Shown: positions 25,717 through 40,057, numbered from the stretch's first letter. The stretch is DNA of 64,000 bases from Epinephelus fuscoguttatus (GCF_011397635.1 NC_064755.1:17839282-17903281); one strand, 5' to 3'. The notes: a model not told the origin generated them from the sequence alone. Numbers and translations: made by a program.

Positions 25717-28700
25717 GATGATGATGTTGAGGTGGTGCCGATGTGAGCCTGGCTGGGACAGACACAATTAGAGATGTGAAATGATAGTTTTGGCAGAAAA
25801 TAGTCATTTGGCAGCTAATGCCGCTGGGTCTGGTTGTGTATAACAGCTTTTTAGTCCTGACACATAGCCTCCAGTAGATAAGAGGCACCAGAGGGACATG
25901 AGACAGTCTTAACCATCCTCTTTAAATTCACACACTGATGCAGCTAATATCCTATAGTTTACTCAGAGATAATAAATGAGGATGTTCAGAGCGGACACTG
26001 TGTTTGTGTACTTGCAACTGTGTGTAAGTGTGCGTTCAGGTGTTTGCATGAATGCGTTGAACACAACTCTTTGCTCCGTCTCGGTGGTAATTGGGTTTGT
26101 GTTTCCAAAAGCACGCACCAAAAATGATTGAAACTCGCCTCCCTTCCTCTGCTCGCCGCGTGCCCTTTCCTTGCTCTATCATACCCCTTTCAACAGTGAC
26201 TACAATAGTCCTTTGCCTTTGCCAGACTCATACAAAGATCCAATTAAAAAGGTAATCCACACACCTGCTGTGTGAGATAAAGCATTGTGTTTGTACCACT
26301 GATGAACTGTGCTCTTCCTCTCGTTCTTTGAATTTGGATTCCTCTCTTACGCCCAGTCCCCATTTCTTTTTTTCTTTCTCTCAGTGTGTGTATGCTGTGC
26401 ACTAATGTGTATGTGCATCTTTGCCTGCACGTAATGTATCCTTTTTACCAGTGGCTGAGGGAAGAAGACAAAGCACATTACAACTGTGCAAAGCCAATGG
26501 CGAGCAAGTGTCCATCTAATGTGCTAATTAAAAATGTATCACTCACTGTACCTACTTATATCTTTCAATAATAAAACTCAGTGTGCATGATCATGTTTAT
26601 ATTTGTGAGCCAGTATATAAAAATAGAATTGTTTTTTCAGCAACAGCCTGGTTTTAGCATGTAAATGTGACTTTACAAGCCAAAGGAACAATTAACCACA
26701 ACATTAGTCTCTGAATGGAAAATGTAAATTCAGCTTCCTGCAGCAGACACACTACATGTTGGGGTTAGTGAACTAATTAGTTCCGTAAGCTTGAAGGAAG
26801 TTGTTTTTGCACGACCACAGCAAACTCTTTGATGGTATAACTCCACAGTCTAAAGGAGGAGCGAGTGACTCGAAGCTACAAAGTGCTGAACAGGTTGCTG
26901 TCTCACTGTAAGTGGAACACAAGAACATCTCTTTTTCCTCCCTACCTCTCCGCCTCTTTGTTCAATGTCCTTGATCTCTCTCTCTTTCTCACAGCATACA
27001 GGATGGCAAATTGCAAAAGAAGATTTTTTTTCTACTCCCCCCTTGGCTCTATTATTTCACAAAAACCAAGACACAAAGCCAACCAAACTTACTTGTTACA
27101 GCAAAGCCTTTCCTTTCTCACAGATTCAGTCAGTGCCCCAGGTTTCTGGTTCAACTGCTTCCAGACCAAATGTCTCCTCGTATGATGTTCCTAATCCACA
27201 CGCTGCTCCCCGCTCAGTGGGTTCCTGCCCAGCCCGGCCTCCACTGCTTTCTTGGTTCCTTTTTGGTGGATGAGCCAAGGCTGGAGCACTCAGCTTAAAC
27301 ACCTGCTGCGTCTTCTCTCTGGACAAATAAGGCTCTGATCTGTCCTGGGTTTGCCGGGCCAGGCTTGTCCTGGGCTGGACCAATGCATCATCCTAATGTT
27401 TCCCACTGGTCATTTAGTTTGAGCGTCCACTGTGGGTCATCTCTGGCTAGTATTTTAAAAACGTTCTCTAAAGAGAATGTGGTGATGGAGAGTTTCTAGC
27501 AGGTACTGCGTCGGGTCTAAGTCCATCAATAAAATGCAAAACACAAAAGTTAAAAACAATAATACATAAATGACTCACACTATTATCATTCTCTGTCTGT
27601 GACCTTGTATGTACAAGTGCCCTCCAGGGTGTTTGAGGCTTACATTATGAGGTTGTCAAGCACTGGACTAGGTTGTGTTTATCAACAGCATCAACAAGAC
27701 AACTTAACACACAATGATCCAGCAATGCAACCTATTATTAACTATTAGTATTAGTATCACAGATACAATGTTCAGTACAAAATAAATAAATATAACATTG
27801 TAATATAATGGTATAAATGCAGAATATGTAGCCTAATATGTCTGTAAACTGTCTATAAATTTCACCATACCCACCAATGTACTTCTTTTCACATTTTTAT
27901 TTCTGTTAAAATATTTTCCAAAGTCTGTTTTCACTTCACAACACCATTTTTGCCAATTACTATTCCAATAACACCACTTTTCATCACAAAGTCTTTGTTT
28001 GTCAATCAAAACAAACAGAACAAAGCCAGTTATGTGATTTTGTGTCTGCTCATTACCACCAATCCCAATATGAGTAATGTCTCATCGTCTGATGGGCTGA
28101 GTTTTGAAAAATGTGTTGGACTATTTCACAGTTTCCTTGACTTCCACAAATTCTACATTTTGTCTGTATTATTGAAGTGATTATTTGTTTCAAGTCTTTT
28201 TGGTTAATGTAGTAATTATGCAATATTAATAATAAAATGATTGAAAGAACGATTATGTCTTGACCCAGTATGATACCACATTGTCTTACAAATTAAATGA
28301 ATGATAAAATTAAAACCCCTCTTGCGAATATGTGGTGATGAAAAAGAGTACATATGTATATTATAATATTTTGTACTTAAATAGTTGTCGAAATCAGTCA
28401 AAAAGATTTTTGTTGCACCTGTTAACACCTCTGTATGGTCTGGTTAAAGCATCTTAGCGGTAAAGAACAGCTAGCTAACAGAGGCCCACTTAGCTTGGGT
28501 GTTAAAGTGCTACTAACCTAGCTAACGTTCAATTATCATCAATAGTTGATAGTAACGGTAGCAGGAAAGGCTAATTTAGTATTGTCAGTGGGTTAGGCTA
28601 TAAGAAATTGATCCAGAGTGAAACATTATTAAATTGTGTGCATTCAAACAGTCAAAGATTCACTGGCTAATCAATGTTGCTAGCTAAGCTCCTTGACATG

Positions 28701-29759
28701 CTAATAGCTAGTTAGCTCATGTGTAGCTTGTTATTAGTATGGTAAAGTTAGGTTTAAGTCACATATACCAGAGTTTCTGCTTCTCATTTGCTGGCACAGA
28801 GAAAATTAATTACCGAAAATGTGTCTCCTGCTGTTTTCCATGCAGAAAATTTTAACGAATAATTGGTGGCCAAGGAAGAAGATGGCAAGCCAAAAAAGAA
28901 AGTCTGAAAAGTGCTAACAGGGAGAAAAATGTGTTTTGTGTGATACAACTGTAAAACAGAATGAAGCTTTGAAACCACAGAAAGGTGAGATTTAGTCATC
29001 ATTTTAAGTATTTCACAACAACATGCTCAGGTTTTATAAGAGAAAGTGCTTCACAAATGAGTTTGGCAAATGTAGTGAACTATCTTGCATTGAAGTGCAT
29101 AAAACTGCCAGAAGGGTTTTGATTATTTCTTTTTTGTAATGGAAATCTGTCTTTTGTTTTCTTAGTTATATAAAGTTAGTTTTTATTGTATAATTTTCTT
29201 TTATTCAAATATGCCTTTACATTTAAATAACCAAGGTCGTCAATATTCAAGCTGACTTACTTTTTCAGGAAAGAAAATTTAACGTACCTCCTCCACACAT
29301 TGACCTGAGCTGCAGTGGTTTATCAGGTAATGCTGTTTTAATGTAGCCTATTCAGACCTGACTGGGGTGGCAATATGTTTTCTCAAACACTATTGAGAAT
29401 GTATTTATTTATTTATTTGTACTGTAGGCATGGGTGGATAGACCTTTTTCATAGCAGACATTTTGACATGTCTAAGTAGAACAAGCACAGGTGTATGTAA
29501 TGAGATTAACGATAGCTGCGTTTCATGTAGGAGAAGTCCTGGTATTGTGCATGCTTCCTCAATGGAATAGCACTGGCACATTTTATGGAACTGAGCCATA
29601 ATTAGGCTAATGTTATCAGTTTCACCTGTGTTTTTCTTACAATGACAAGTCAAATGTGAAAAGGTCCATTATGAGACAATGGACCCCTGGGAACAGACAT
29701 GAAAAAGGCTCCACCACCTCTCCTACATAGGGCCAAGACATACAGACTTTTGCCTCTTT

Positions 29760-29903
29760 TATGTTTTTGCTGTTGTTTTGCATCTCTTTGTTGTAAATCC
29801 TTCTGAGATTTTGTGTCTCCTTGTGGTTGTTTTGTATCTCTTTGAGGTCATTTTGTGTCTTTTTCGGGAGGTGTAATTTTGTCTCCTTGTATTTTGTGTC
29901 TCT
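29760..29903. repeat. Degenerate TTTGTGTCTC minisatellite
   Basis: Diverged copies of a unit of roughly 25 bases, such as TTTTGTGTCTCCTTGTGGTT and TTTTGTATCTCTTTGAGGTC, occur five to six times. It lies directly left of the 29904 MITE. Confidence 0.65.
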
Positions 29904-30303
29904 TTGGTTGGGTTCAGACTGCAGGCGATTCAAATCTGATTCCTTCTCAAATCCGATTTTTGACTGCTGACTGTCCACACTGTTTTTAGCAAGTGTCCAA
30001 ATTGGATTTGGCTCTGTTCAGACTGGGCCACATTATTGACCAATCTGACAGGTTGCTGTGGCAACGACATTGGAGCGGAGGCGTCATCTAGCGTGTATTG
30101 TGTGAAGTCGTATAAGGAGCTGTTCAGATTCAGACACATCTGTCCAAATGTGTTTTGAAACTACCTTTCAAAGGTGTTTTTGATCTGGTTTGCAAAAATC
30201 GGATTTCATGTCATTTATGACCGTTCAGACTTCACAAGAGCCATCTGGTTCCAATCTATTTTGGCTAAAAATCAGATTTTGTCTGGCAGTCTGACCAAGG
30301 CCT
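29904..30303. mobile_element. MITE with imperfect ~30-bp terminal inverted repeats
   Basis: The left terminus TTGGGTTCAGACTGCAGGCG with CAAATCTGATT just inside matches the reverse complement of the right terminus (CTTGGTCAGACTGCCAGACA followed by AAATCTGATT). Several internal ATCCGATTT/AAATCGGAT and TTCAGACT motifs add self-complementarity. No open frame. hAT or Harbinger affiliation is undecided. Confidence 0.6.
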
Positions 30304-30516
30304 TTGTAGTTCCTATGCATCTCTTTATGTTCTTTTTGAAACACTTACTAGACGGTACCTGGCAGAGTGACATTTTGCCCAGTTGGCCCATTCAGTAATC
30401 TATCCAGTGGTATTGTTAGTCCTGGGCATTTCAGTCTTCAGCCCAAAATGTTTTATGAATAGCCCCAAATATACATAGGCTGTGTGTATATTTAAAAAAA
30501 AATCAGGGTAGACCTA

Positions 30517-30880
30517 GGGCGGCACAGTGGTGCAGTGGTTAGCATTGTCGCCTCACAGCAAGAGGGCTCCCAGGTGGGGGGCTCAAACCCAGGGTGGGGG
30601 AACCCCTCTGTGCAGAGTTTGCATGTTCTTCCCGTGTCAATGTGAGCTTTCTCTGGGTACTCCAGCTTCCTCCCACAATCCAGTGGTTAGGTTCATTGAT
30701 TATTAATTGTTGACTCTAAAATTGTGGTGAATGGTTGTCTGTCTCTGTGTGTCAGCCCTGTGATAGTGTAGTGACCTGTTCAGGGTGTACCCTGCCTCTG
30801 CCCAGTGTCAACTGGGATAGGCTCCAGCAGCCCCGTGACTCCCAACAGGATAAGCAGTTATAGAGAATGAATGAATGAAA
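30517..30880 (+). mobile_element. SINE with tRNA-like head and 11-bp target duplication
   Basis: Begins GGGCGGCACAGTGGTGCAGT and contains TGGTTAGCATTG (A-box-like) and GGCTCAAACCC (B-box-like, degenerate). The body includes the conserved TTTGCATGTTCTTCCCGTG and GGGATAGGCTCCAGCAGCCC, with a GAAT-repeat tail. It is flanked by exact 11-bp direct repeats GGGTAGACCTA at 30506-30516 and 30881-30891, the footprint of target-primed insertion. Non-coding. Confidence 0.85.
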
Positions 30881-31724
30881 GGGTAGACCTAACAATAAAA
30901 AAAAGCCCCGAACCTAGTAATGTGACATTTTGTTCATGCATTAATGCCCTAAAAAATAATATGACATTGTTAATCAAAACACAAGTTGTGGGTCGTGTGT
31001 GTCATTCAATCAGCGCATTTTGTGTGATGATATTCATAGTGCCCCTGTAATCACTTAAATGTTGCTGCAGGTAAAGGTGGAGCACATTTTAAATGCTTCA
31101 TATACTGCTGGGTGGTTTAATCTACAATCATACATCATCATGTATTAGTTCATTATATTTTGTATTAATAAAGTTTTCAAAGTAACTAAAGCAGCCAGAT
31201 GTAGTGGAGGAACAAGTGCAATGCTTCCCTCTGAGGGAGAGGGGTATAATTATAAAGTAGCGTAAAATAGAAGTACCTTAAGTACCTAAAAATTCTCTAA
31301 ATTTTAATGATAGCTGTTGCATGTATCCTGTTTCTAAATTACTAATATTTTTAATACAAAATTAAATTAGAAATTAAAAATAAAAAACAGTTTTTAAGGG
31401 TAACTAAGATGCCAGAGTGCATAAAAAGAAAAAAATCCCCAGAGGAGGATCCTCAGACCTCCCTACAGAGGTCCAGGTGAAGCCCCCAATGTCTTCAAAT
31501 CCTAGAGATGCCCCTGATCACATCAATGACTTTAGGCCAGCTGATAATAATCAAGTGATATGTTATTTTTTTTTTTTACTTGCTGGTGTTATTTTTGCAG
31601 AATCCACCCTCACCTCAGTGAATCCTCGGCTGCTGGATACATGAACCCCCTGGTGAGTACATTGCCACTTGTTTTTTTTTTTCTTGTTTTTTTTTTTTAA
31701 GTAACCTTGTCCAATATATTTCAT

Positions 31725-31760
31725 GTTTTATTTATTTATTTATTTATTTATTATTTATTG
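31725..31760. repeat. (TTTA)n microsatellite
   Basis: About eight TTTA units with one TTAT slip. It follows two poly(T) runs. Confidence 0.9.
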
Positions 31761-31943
31761 GCTTGGTGACACTATGGAATAAGATACACAAAATCAATAA
31801 ATTACTGATTCATAATTTATCTTTAGAAACAGTAAAAAACAAAAGATACACACAACCCAGTGTTCAATGACAGTGGTGCTGCACTGAAGAAACAGTAGCT
31901 CACGTTTAATTTTAATACTTTTGTTTTTTTTTGTTTTTCATTT

Positions 31944-31944
<1 letters not shown>

Positions 31945-31977
<33 letters not shown>
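31945..31977. repeat. (TA)n microsatellite
   Basis: About 33 bases of alternating TA; no associated gene. Confidence 0.92.
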
Positions 31978-31979
<2 letters not shown>

Positions 31980-32522
31980 GTATACAAAATGTATACAAAC
32001 GTATTTTGCTGCTGATGATTTGGCATATCAGATGTGTTTGTTGGACCAATATGTCTCGGCTTTTTAGTCAGAGACCTTTTAGAAATAAGCAACTTATGCG
32101 GAAAATATGATTTGTGTATGCTAGTATTATTCCCTTTTGTATGTACTGTATGATATTGGAGTACTGTTACTATTATTTAATTATATATGTCGGCAACAGG
32201 TGTGGTTTGTCACATGACGAGTACAGGCGTCACAGGTATTTAAGACGCCGACTTTCTGTTCATCATAAATCAGAGGCAAAGCCGCTGACTCCAAACATCA
32301 CACAGCATTAAAATCCTGCCAACAGGAGCTACTTGGTGTGCAGATCTACTTGTTTCTACCTCATAATTTACCTTTCCACTATTTGTCATTTTGTGTTTCT
32401 TTGAAAAATCAGGGAATAGCACATCATCCCTCCAAAGTGTCAAGTAGCTTCCGAGTTTTAACGATAAATCCACCTTTAGTTCGTATGGCATGTGTCTGGT
32501 GTAGAACTCTGAAAAAGTGTTT

Positions 32523-32830
32523 TATGTTATTTTCCATAACCGCTTATCCTCTTGAGGGTCACAGGGGGGTCCGAAGGCTATTCCAGCTGACATTGGGCGA
32601 GAGGCAGGGGACACCCTGGACAGGTCGCCAGACTATCACAGGGCTGACACGTAGAGACAGACAACCATTCATGCTCACATTCACCAGCTGAGAGTCACCA
32701 ATTAACCTGCATGTCTTTGGACTGTGGGAGGAAGCCGGAGTACCCGGAGAAAACCCACGCTCCCTCCTGGGATCACACCAGGAATCCTCTTGCTGTGAGG
32801 CGACAGTGCTAACCACTACACCACCATGCC
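32523..32830 (-). mobile_element. Second copy of the same SINE family, reverse orientation
   Basis: The reverse complement carries the same landmarks as the 30517 copy: GGCATGGTGGTGTAGTGGTT, TGTCGCCTCACAGCAAGAGG, CTCCGGCTTCCTCCCACAGT, CATGCAGGTTAATTGGTGAC and AGGGTGTCCCCTGCC. It retains the CCAAAGACATGCAGG segment that the other copy lacks. No clear target duplication is visible. Confidence 0.8.
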
Positions 32831-35800
32831 ACATGCAACTGTCAGATATAACAGATGCTTGCTATAACTATTAGGCTTTTTTTTTTTTTACAATGAGATA
32901 ATGACAGCTGTTCATTATTTTTAGATTAGATAAATTAAACTCTATTACTACACCTCAAAAACAAAGTTCTCTGGGAGGAGCAGTCAAAGCCAAGCGAGAA
33001 ACTTAAAGCATCCAGTGTGCGGCACCTGTTGACTGTAAGTGCTGGCCCTGGCTTTTATGATCTCACATAATGTCAGAATTGAAATTGAGGAAATATTCCT
33101 TGTTTAATGGGCTTGAAACCAGCTCATCGTTGGAGCTGGGTAATGCATGAATGTTTTATTACAAGTCTGGACTACTTGTCATGGATATGCTCTTTGAGGT
33201 GACAGCAGGGAGCACTTAAAGTGCGATTGTTTGGTTTGAGAGAGGGAGAGAGAGATAGAAAAGGAGAAAGAGGGGGAGATAGACATAGAGAGCCCCATTG
33301 GCATTACTTCCCTCTAATCCTCTTTGCACTACACCTGGCTGGCATACTAATGATGAAGAAATGACCTAGATTTCTCTCTCTGCACATTCATACTCACAGC
33401 ACAAAACATAATGAATGAGTTGGTTGAATTTTATTTTGTGCGACTGCTGTTTTTCTGTCAGCGTGGAGTCTGAGAAAGAGGCCATGCATGGATATTCACT
33501 CTTGATGAAAGGCAGACTCTAACGCTACAACAGTCACTTTGGTCTCAGTTGTTTGAGCTCCTTCAGCAGCTTCGTGATGAATACAATTTGTTCTTTGAGA
33601 AGGAGGCTAGAAGATTGTCAACAAAAATCATCCGTGTGACGTCTTTTGATACCGCACGCTTCCTTGTGACAGTTTCCTCAGAACAAACACTTCATAATGA
33701 GAAAACTGAAGGTGCCACAATCTTACATGGTTACAGCTAATATAACACTGGCAGCTGAGCTATTTTTACTGTTGCTGTGTTTAGACACTTCACCTGTTCA
33801 GATGAGAATGCAGCTCACTGTGTAATTCACCATGGCAACGCACAACAACACCACTGACAAGATCTTTGAGGAATGACAAATTCCAGTAGCTGCAGATCTG
33901 CAGTGCAAAGGGTTGAGGTGGGCTCGTGAACGTGTGTGGGATTGTTCCTTGAACTTTTTGTCGACCAAGTCAGGGAAAACACTGCAAAATGTTTTTTAAT
34001 ATGGCAGCAGCTGTAGCTATGTGATGTTAAACGCTCCGTCTGAACTGCACGTCTCGGGAGAGATCTAATTTTCAGATCTGTCTAACCATATTTGGAAGAA
34101 ACAGCTGCAGAAGGGTGCATGTGTCTGTCTTCAGTACGTGTGTGTGGGATGTTGGGCGGGGGCTGAATGTAGAAATGATTATAGTCAACTGCTCAAACTT
34201 TTAACTTAGGAAACTATAACTTTTAAAAACCATTTAGCGTTTGTATTTGCATTTGTTGGTGAGGGATTATTTCCATTTAACAGATAATTAGAAAACAGTC
34301 TCCTTTCATCTCCTCTCCTCTGATCCGTGCTTCCCTATTGATCTTGCTTCATCAACCACTCCTCTTTTCACCTCATCCCTTCACGTTACCTCTCCCAGTG
34401 TCCCATCTCCCTCCTTTCTCATCTGTAAACATGGAGGAATGCTATTTCCCCAGAAGGAAATTCAATAGGGCACAGCAGAGCAGAAAGAAATGCCACTCCG
34501 CACCTGTTTGGTGGAGGAGGAAGCTCAGGCACAGAGGGCAGGCAGAACTGATCCGGCGGGATGCAGGAGGCAAAACCCCTTAATCCCTGTGACATTTTAG
34601 CTCAGACCTCTCGTCAAAGCCTGTGAGCTGCTGTGCTGCCCGGGAAAGAAGGTTGGAGGAGGCTGAGGAGGGATGCTTATGAGAGACGAAAGCTGAGGGA
34701 CAGAGAGACAGTTGGTCAAAGATAGACAAGGATAGACAAGCAGATATTGGATTAGTGAAAGGAGAGACAATTTCTAAAGCTGCAAGATCAGATGACTTGC
34801 TTATTAAAGCAGCGGCAGCCTCCATTTGAGGCCAGTTTCTCCTCCTCTGCTTGTCTGCATCACATCTCTGTTCAAAATGCAAACACCATCACACTCTGAG
34901 ATGATGCGCTCTGCATACTGAGTCCCTAGCGATGCCTCCCCCTCGGCTGCGCTCAGCGGTATCATAACTTCACTGTCACACTTTGACACCTGTCACAGCC
35001 AGCTGGGCATTCACTCCTCCTCGTGGGTTTGGTCTCTGTAATACCCCAGGAGACAGCAGCTTCCCTGCCTTTATCAATCCCCACCTTGAACACCCCTGTC
35101 TGTCCATATCATTCCACTGCACACTGCCTCCTCCTGGATTCATCCAAGCATGGACATCCCTGGAGGGTGGTACCGAGGTGCCAAATGTCTCTGCAGGCAT
35201 GAAAGAGAGCAGAGGCAGAGAGGGAAAACAGCACGAGTTTCATTTTAAAACTGAAAAAGACAGGTGTACCTGAATGCGAAAGTGTTTCAGATAATATAAA
35301 AACTCCCTTCTCTTAGCCAAATTCTCTCTCCCCGTGTTGCTCAACAATAAACGGAGCCATATGCAGCGTGTGAAACTTTCTGTCTAGCTTTAATGTGAGT
35401 TAAAAGTGTGCAGGTCCCTTGCTGTGCATTGGATGCTTGCCTGCCCTTGGATGAAACAGAAATAACAGAGGAGCAGACAGACAGAATTTCAGGTACACAG
35501 ACTGGGTAGAAAATAGACTTGTTTTTGTCTTCAGCCTGACAAAAACAAGTCAGACGATCAAACATAAAGAGGAATTGAATCAGGACCTCAAAAAGCCCAT
35601 GATAATGTCCTGCAGCCAAGAGAGAGAGAGGGAGCAAAGAAACAGTACATGAAACTATTTGATTACACACTTTGAATGACTTTCAAAACCCGGTATGTGT
35701 GATGAAATACCTTCAGTTTTTCCTGCAACAGCCCCAGCAAGGTGAATGCCGTGAAGTTTTTTTTTTGTTTCAGCATAAATGATGTTTGGCTGAGGTCATT

Positions 35801-36427
35801 CACTAAGCACTCATTTCAATACAGCCCAGATGAATACCTAAGCATTTCATTTACGCTCAGTGTTTGCTCTGAAGATTACATTATTAATCCACGGAGACAG
35901 AGGATTATGGTTTGTGGTCCCTCTGATTCAGAAGGCACAGCTGGGACAAACTAAATTGAGGTCACATTCCTATATGCCAGGTTCCATGCCCTTTTATCCT
36001 TTATCTAGATTCATAATGGCATCAATAGCGTATCATGGCTACAGCTGGATGATTGGACTCGACTTAAACTGGGGATAAACCACATGTTTGATGCGTGTCA
36101 ACCTATAGTGAATGATACGTTACATCACACTTTTTTTGCATTTTATATTAAAGCCCCTACACACACTTATGGCTCACAGGTATTTTCACTTAATCTCGCT
36201 GATGAGACATCATCTCACTCAGGATTGTGTGGGTGTGTACAGCCTGTGCATGACTGACATCTTACTCAATCTCTTGTTAAATTTAATGTCATCTGTCACG
36301 GTGGGATATTTTATACCTTTATTTTTCTCAGTGGTCTAATTCTCCATACCACATACAGCTCTAACTGCAGTTTGGACTATATACTAATCTCTGTTTGTTT
36401 CCCAATTAGTAAACAGCAAACATCATA

Positions 36428-36631
36428 ATTAAAGGAATACTTCAGCCACAAAATGATCATTTGTGTATCAGTTATTCACCCCATGCTATGCTGAATTCAG
36501 GAGGAAAACATTATTTTCCTCGCATGCCTGCAGGAAGAACAAAGAATCAAAAAACATGCCTCCACAAAAGAGCATGTGCTTTTGAACTCTGCTCGTGTAA
36601 GCAGATGTTTTGATATAGTTTTGCTGTTGTT
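36428..36631. mobile_element. TTAAAGG-type repeat, second copy of the 23244 family
   Basis: Begins TTAAAGGAATACTTCAGCC followed by ACAAAATGATCATTTGTGTA, then CTCGCATGCCTGCAGGAAG, paralleling the 23244 copy (CTCGCATGCCTTCATGATG). The end contains TTTTGATATAGTTTTGCTGT, also found near 24775. Non-coding. Confidence 0.6.
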
Positions 36632-36850
36632 AAAGGTAAACTATGCAGGATTTTCCTTAGAAAAAACAATATGTAGACTCATACAGACACAATCCCTTCG
36701 AACCATTGATTATGACCCACTAGACGTGTATGGTGGTGTATTTATCTGCAGAGACCCTGCCTTCTGCCTGTACTTTTTTCTTTTTTTGTTATGTTTAGGA
36801 TGTTCCTGGGAACAGCGTGCAGATAGGGCTGGGACTTAATAGAGTTAACA
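36632..36850. mobile_element. Probable TTAAAGGTAAAC-type fish repeat
   Basis: Starts TTAAAGGTAAACTATGCAGG immediately after the preceding element and resembles a common teleost repeat terminus. The right end is not defined. Confidence 0.4.
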
Positions 36851-38559
36851 ACCCGGTGCCAGACTATAAGCAAAAGGCATCCAAGAGGAAGCTTCAAAAA
36901 ATCACGGACACAGAGTGAGGAAAATGCAAATATAGCAAAGTGAAACAGCAAGTGGACAAAGCTTGGGGTCTGCTTTGATTTTTTAATTCTGCCGGTGGTT
37001 CTGTTAACAAACAGCAGCCAACAGTTCCTGCGCAGTAGATCTTTAAACATGCCCCCCTCTTACTCAAGCTAAGACCCCAGAATCCCTGCTAACCTTAACA
37101 AAGAGATGGCAAAAGTTAGTAGTTTGGAGGGCATTACGTTGTGGAAGAGGAGTCAACACCAACAGCATATAATAAGTACTGTTTTTAGTATAATGTTGCA
37201 TAATCAACACCTGCTCATTAGTATGTGGTATGGATTCATGAAATGATTATTACCCTATTAGTATATTGAGCATCATCAGCCTGAGCAGAGGTCTAATCAG
37301 AATAAATGGAAACACCAGTGTGTGCAGGGCCGTTAAATATCTGCATTTAGCTGAATTATAATATTTTAGTCCCCCCAGGGGGCATTTAAATACAGACACT
37401 CTTTATAGCATGTATTTTGACTTTATTCAATGAAAAGCACAGGTGAAATTAATAATGTTACTGATGGCTCTGTTTCAACTGGGTGTGTCCAGGGTCCAGG
37501 TAGTGTGCATGCTCACTGGTCTGACCACAGGCTCATTTTACTAAGACTCTAAAACGGTGCAAAGCAGTTTCTAATTCCAGCAATGACAAATCAAAATGTC
37601 TTCTGTGGGAAAATACCTACTAGATCAGTCTGCTGCTTAAATATAAGTAAATATGTCTACATAGTTGTATTGTGGATAGTGAGATAAAATACAATGGCAT
37701 CTAAACTTGCAATAGCTCTACCTGTATTTTGTCTCACAAGCTTGAAGCACTAACTTTGCATCCACGACAGTGAAGCCTCAAGACTCAGTGTAGTCACTGC
37801 TCTTTCATCTTTGACCAGAGGGCGGCAGTCAAGCGCGTGTCCTGAGTGCGTCTGCAGGGTGTCACCACACACACAACACACAGGCTACTTTATGTGCAAT
37901 TCCTTTGTGACGAAATGCGAAGCCAGTTTAAGTAACGTTATTAATGCTATATTAAAATGACAAATATGCAGAATAATTTTGCCAACTTCTCTTTAAATAT
38001 TAGACTGGTATTGATTTTATCTTTCCAAAACTAGCTTATATATTTTACCACTAACTCAGACGTAAATCAATTTAGGATGAGAAGACTGGTTTGCAAAAGC
38101 ATCTGTGTAAATTTATGTCAAATAAAAAAAATAGTAGGCCTACATGCATTATTTCCTGTTTATAGTTTATTTCCTGGAGATTTCAGGGAGGGACTCCAGC
38201 TGAGGAATTTAACATCCATGTGAAGATGAGGAATGACTGTTACTAGAAGACATTTATTTTAAGATGGACGAGCCTAACACTGACACAAGAGTATTTCTGT
38301 GCACAGATGGTATTTCCATTAATTATCCATATTACCCTAGTTCCGTTTATCCAGTTGTGTCTCCACCCACTGCATAAAAAAATGACTAATCAGTAGGCTA
38401 TTGATCAAATTTGCATGGGGGCCTTGAAATCTGGGCAAAAGGGCACAATAGGAAAGCTTAACAAGTTTCCAGCTTTGCGTTCAGCTATTGGATGATGTAC
38501 CACAGTAGTAGCCTACCAAGCAACGGTGAGGGCAAACGCTGTCATCCCGCCTCCTGTGG

Positions 38560-40057
38560 ACGCTTTGCGGGGCTGCGATTGGACGCCGGACCTGCCATTC
38601 CCCCTCCTGGCCAGGTTAGGTTGCTCTGCACCGTTAAGATGCTCAATTGATGGGCGTACTGAGCTGTGCAGTGAAAGGAGATACCCTTTACGTGTTTCAT
38701 TGTAGCAAAACAAAACCATGTTCTATCCTGGTTACATCACTGCTTGTTGCTGGTTTCTCCGCGACACCCTTCCTGGAGCTCCGCTGGTTTTCCTCCCCGC
38801 GCGCGGCGACAAGCGGGTCGGACGATGCTATTGCGGCGTTTTAAAGGGAAAAAAGCTCCTGACAGAATAACAACACAAGGCGGTGCGTCGCCGCTAGCGC
38901 CACATATCAGTGTTTAGTAGTTTAATCCGGATGATTTGTTTCTGATCTTTGTCGCACGCGCGGTGGACTCGGACGACGCAGGTACTTTGGGGAGAATTTG
39001 GGTGAAACGCACCTGCCGCGAGACAGCGGAGCAACCGGAGCACATGGACATCTGTTCCCTGGACCTCAAATCGGACACTCACACCTGAGTATTCCTCTCA
39101 AAGCCTCTCTATTGTTTCCGCCGCCATGGAGAATGCACATTTTTTAATCTGCGATCTCGGTTTGATATTTACGCGTCGCGGGGCTTCACACCAGCCCGAG
39201 TGTGAGGATGACAGCTGATCGCCCCTCCTCTCCCGGGACTTAAATAAAAACGCGCTCCATCTGAAATCCCGCTGCCCTCGATCGGAGTCTCAGTTTCAGC
39301 TGTGTTTAACAATAGATGGAGCGCAGAGGGCTGTGACATTTGGTTGATTGCCACCTTAACCTTCCCCCCTGATCAGGTTACCTTCACAGTGGCCACTCCG
39401 CCAGAGGTTTCACCGGCAGCAGCCTGGCATATATCACTGAAGGCCTTTTTAATTTCATTTGTACTCATTTGGAAAAGATCCATCCTGCAGGAAAACGGTG
39501 CTTCTGTGGAGTAAGCTCTGTTGAGATGCTCTGCCCGATCACCTCTCCACATGGAAACTAAATTCCTCCTCTCGCTCTTTGATACTTTGCGCTAAAGCCC
39601 ATGGCCGGGGATGATCCTTGAGTAGCCGATAAAATAATCAGCGTCGCGGTGTCAGCAAAGGCTTGAACTACAGGGGATTTGTGTAGATTATCGCCGGACT
39701 GCTATTTTGTTCCCTCGGTCACACTCTTAACTGAACTTAGCGGCTTTTGATCCCGCAGCCTTTTCCCTGCTGCGCCCCGAGCCGCCTGGAAACTCCAGCA
39801 GGGGAAGCCTGTTTACAAGCCACGCTATTCATAGGAGAAAAGGGGGGTGTAAAACCGGGTTGCATTCATAAGCAATGACTGCCACAGAGGTGTTTGGACC
39901 CAGATCTGAGGATAAGACGACTTTGGCGCTGCTGTCAGCCCGTGGATCCGGGGGAATGAGACGCGCTTTAAGGCTGTAGTTAACACTCCCTGTTTACTCG
40001 CAGGGCTGCCTGGGATGGGAGAGGTAGACCATCAGTGAGAGCAGCGGACAACCAGAA

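Larger units (their letters stand above)
25753..38500. other. AT-rich intergenic DNA between igsf22 and b4galnt4, no gene recognised
   Basis: Thirteen kilobases containing transposon remnants, two SINE copies and simple repeats. The open frames are short and without motifs. The igsf22 promoter should be in the first part, but no distinctive core promoter is visible. Confidence 0.6.

Noticed and set aside
30517..30600. Functional tRNA gene at the SINE head
   Set aside because: A- and B-box-like motifs are degenerate, there is no cloverleaf, and the body and tail are those of a SINE with target duplication.
31417..31644. Lys/Pro-rich 75-codon open frame
   Set aside because: Resembles dispersed repeat sequence, with no domain and no neighbours supporting a gene.
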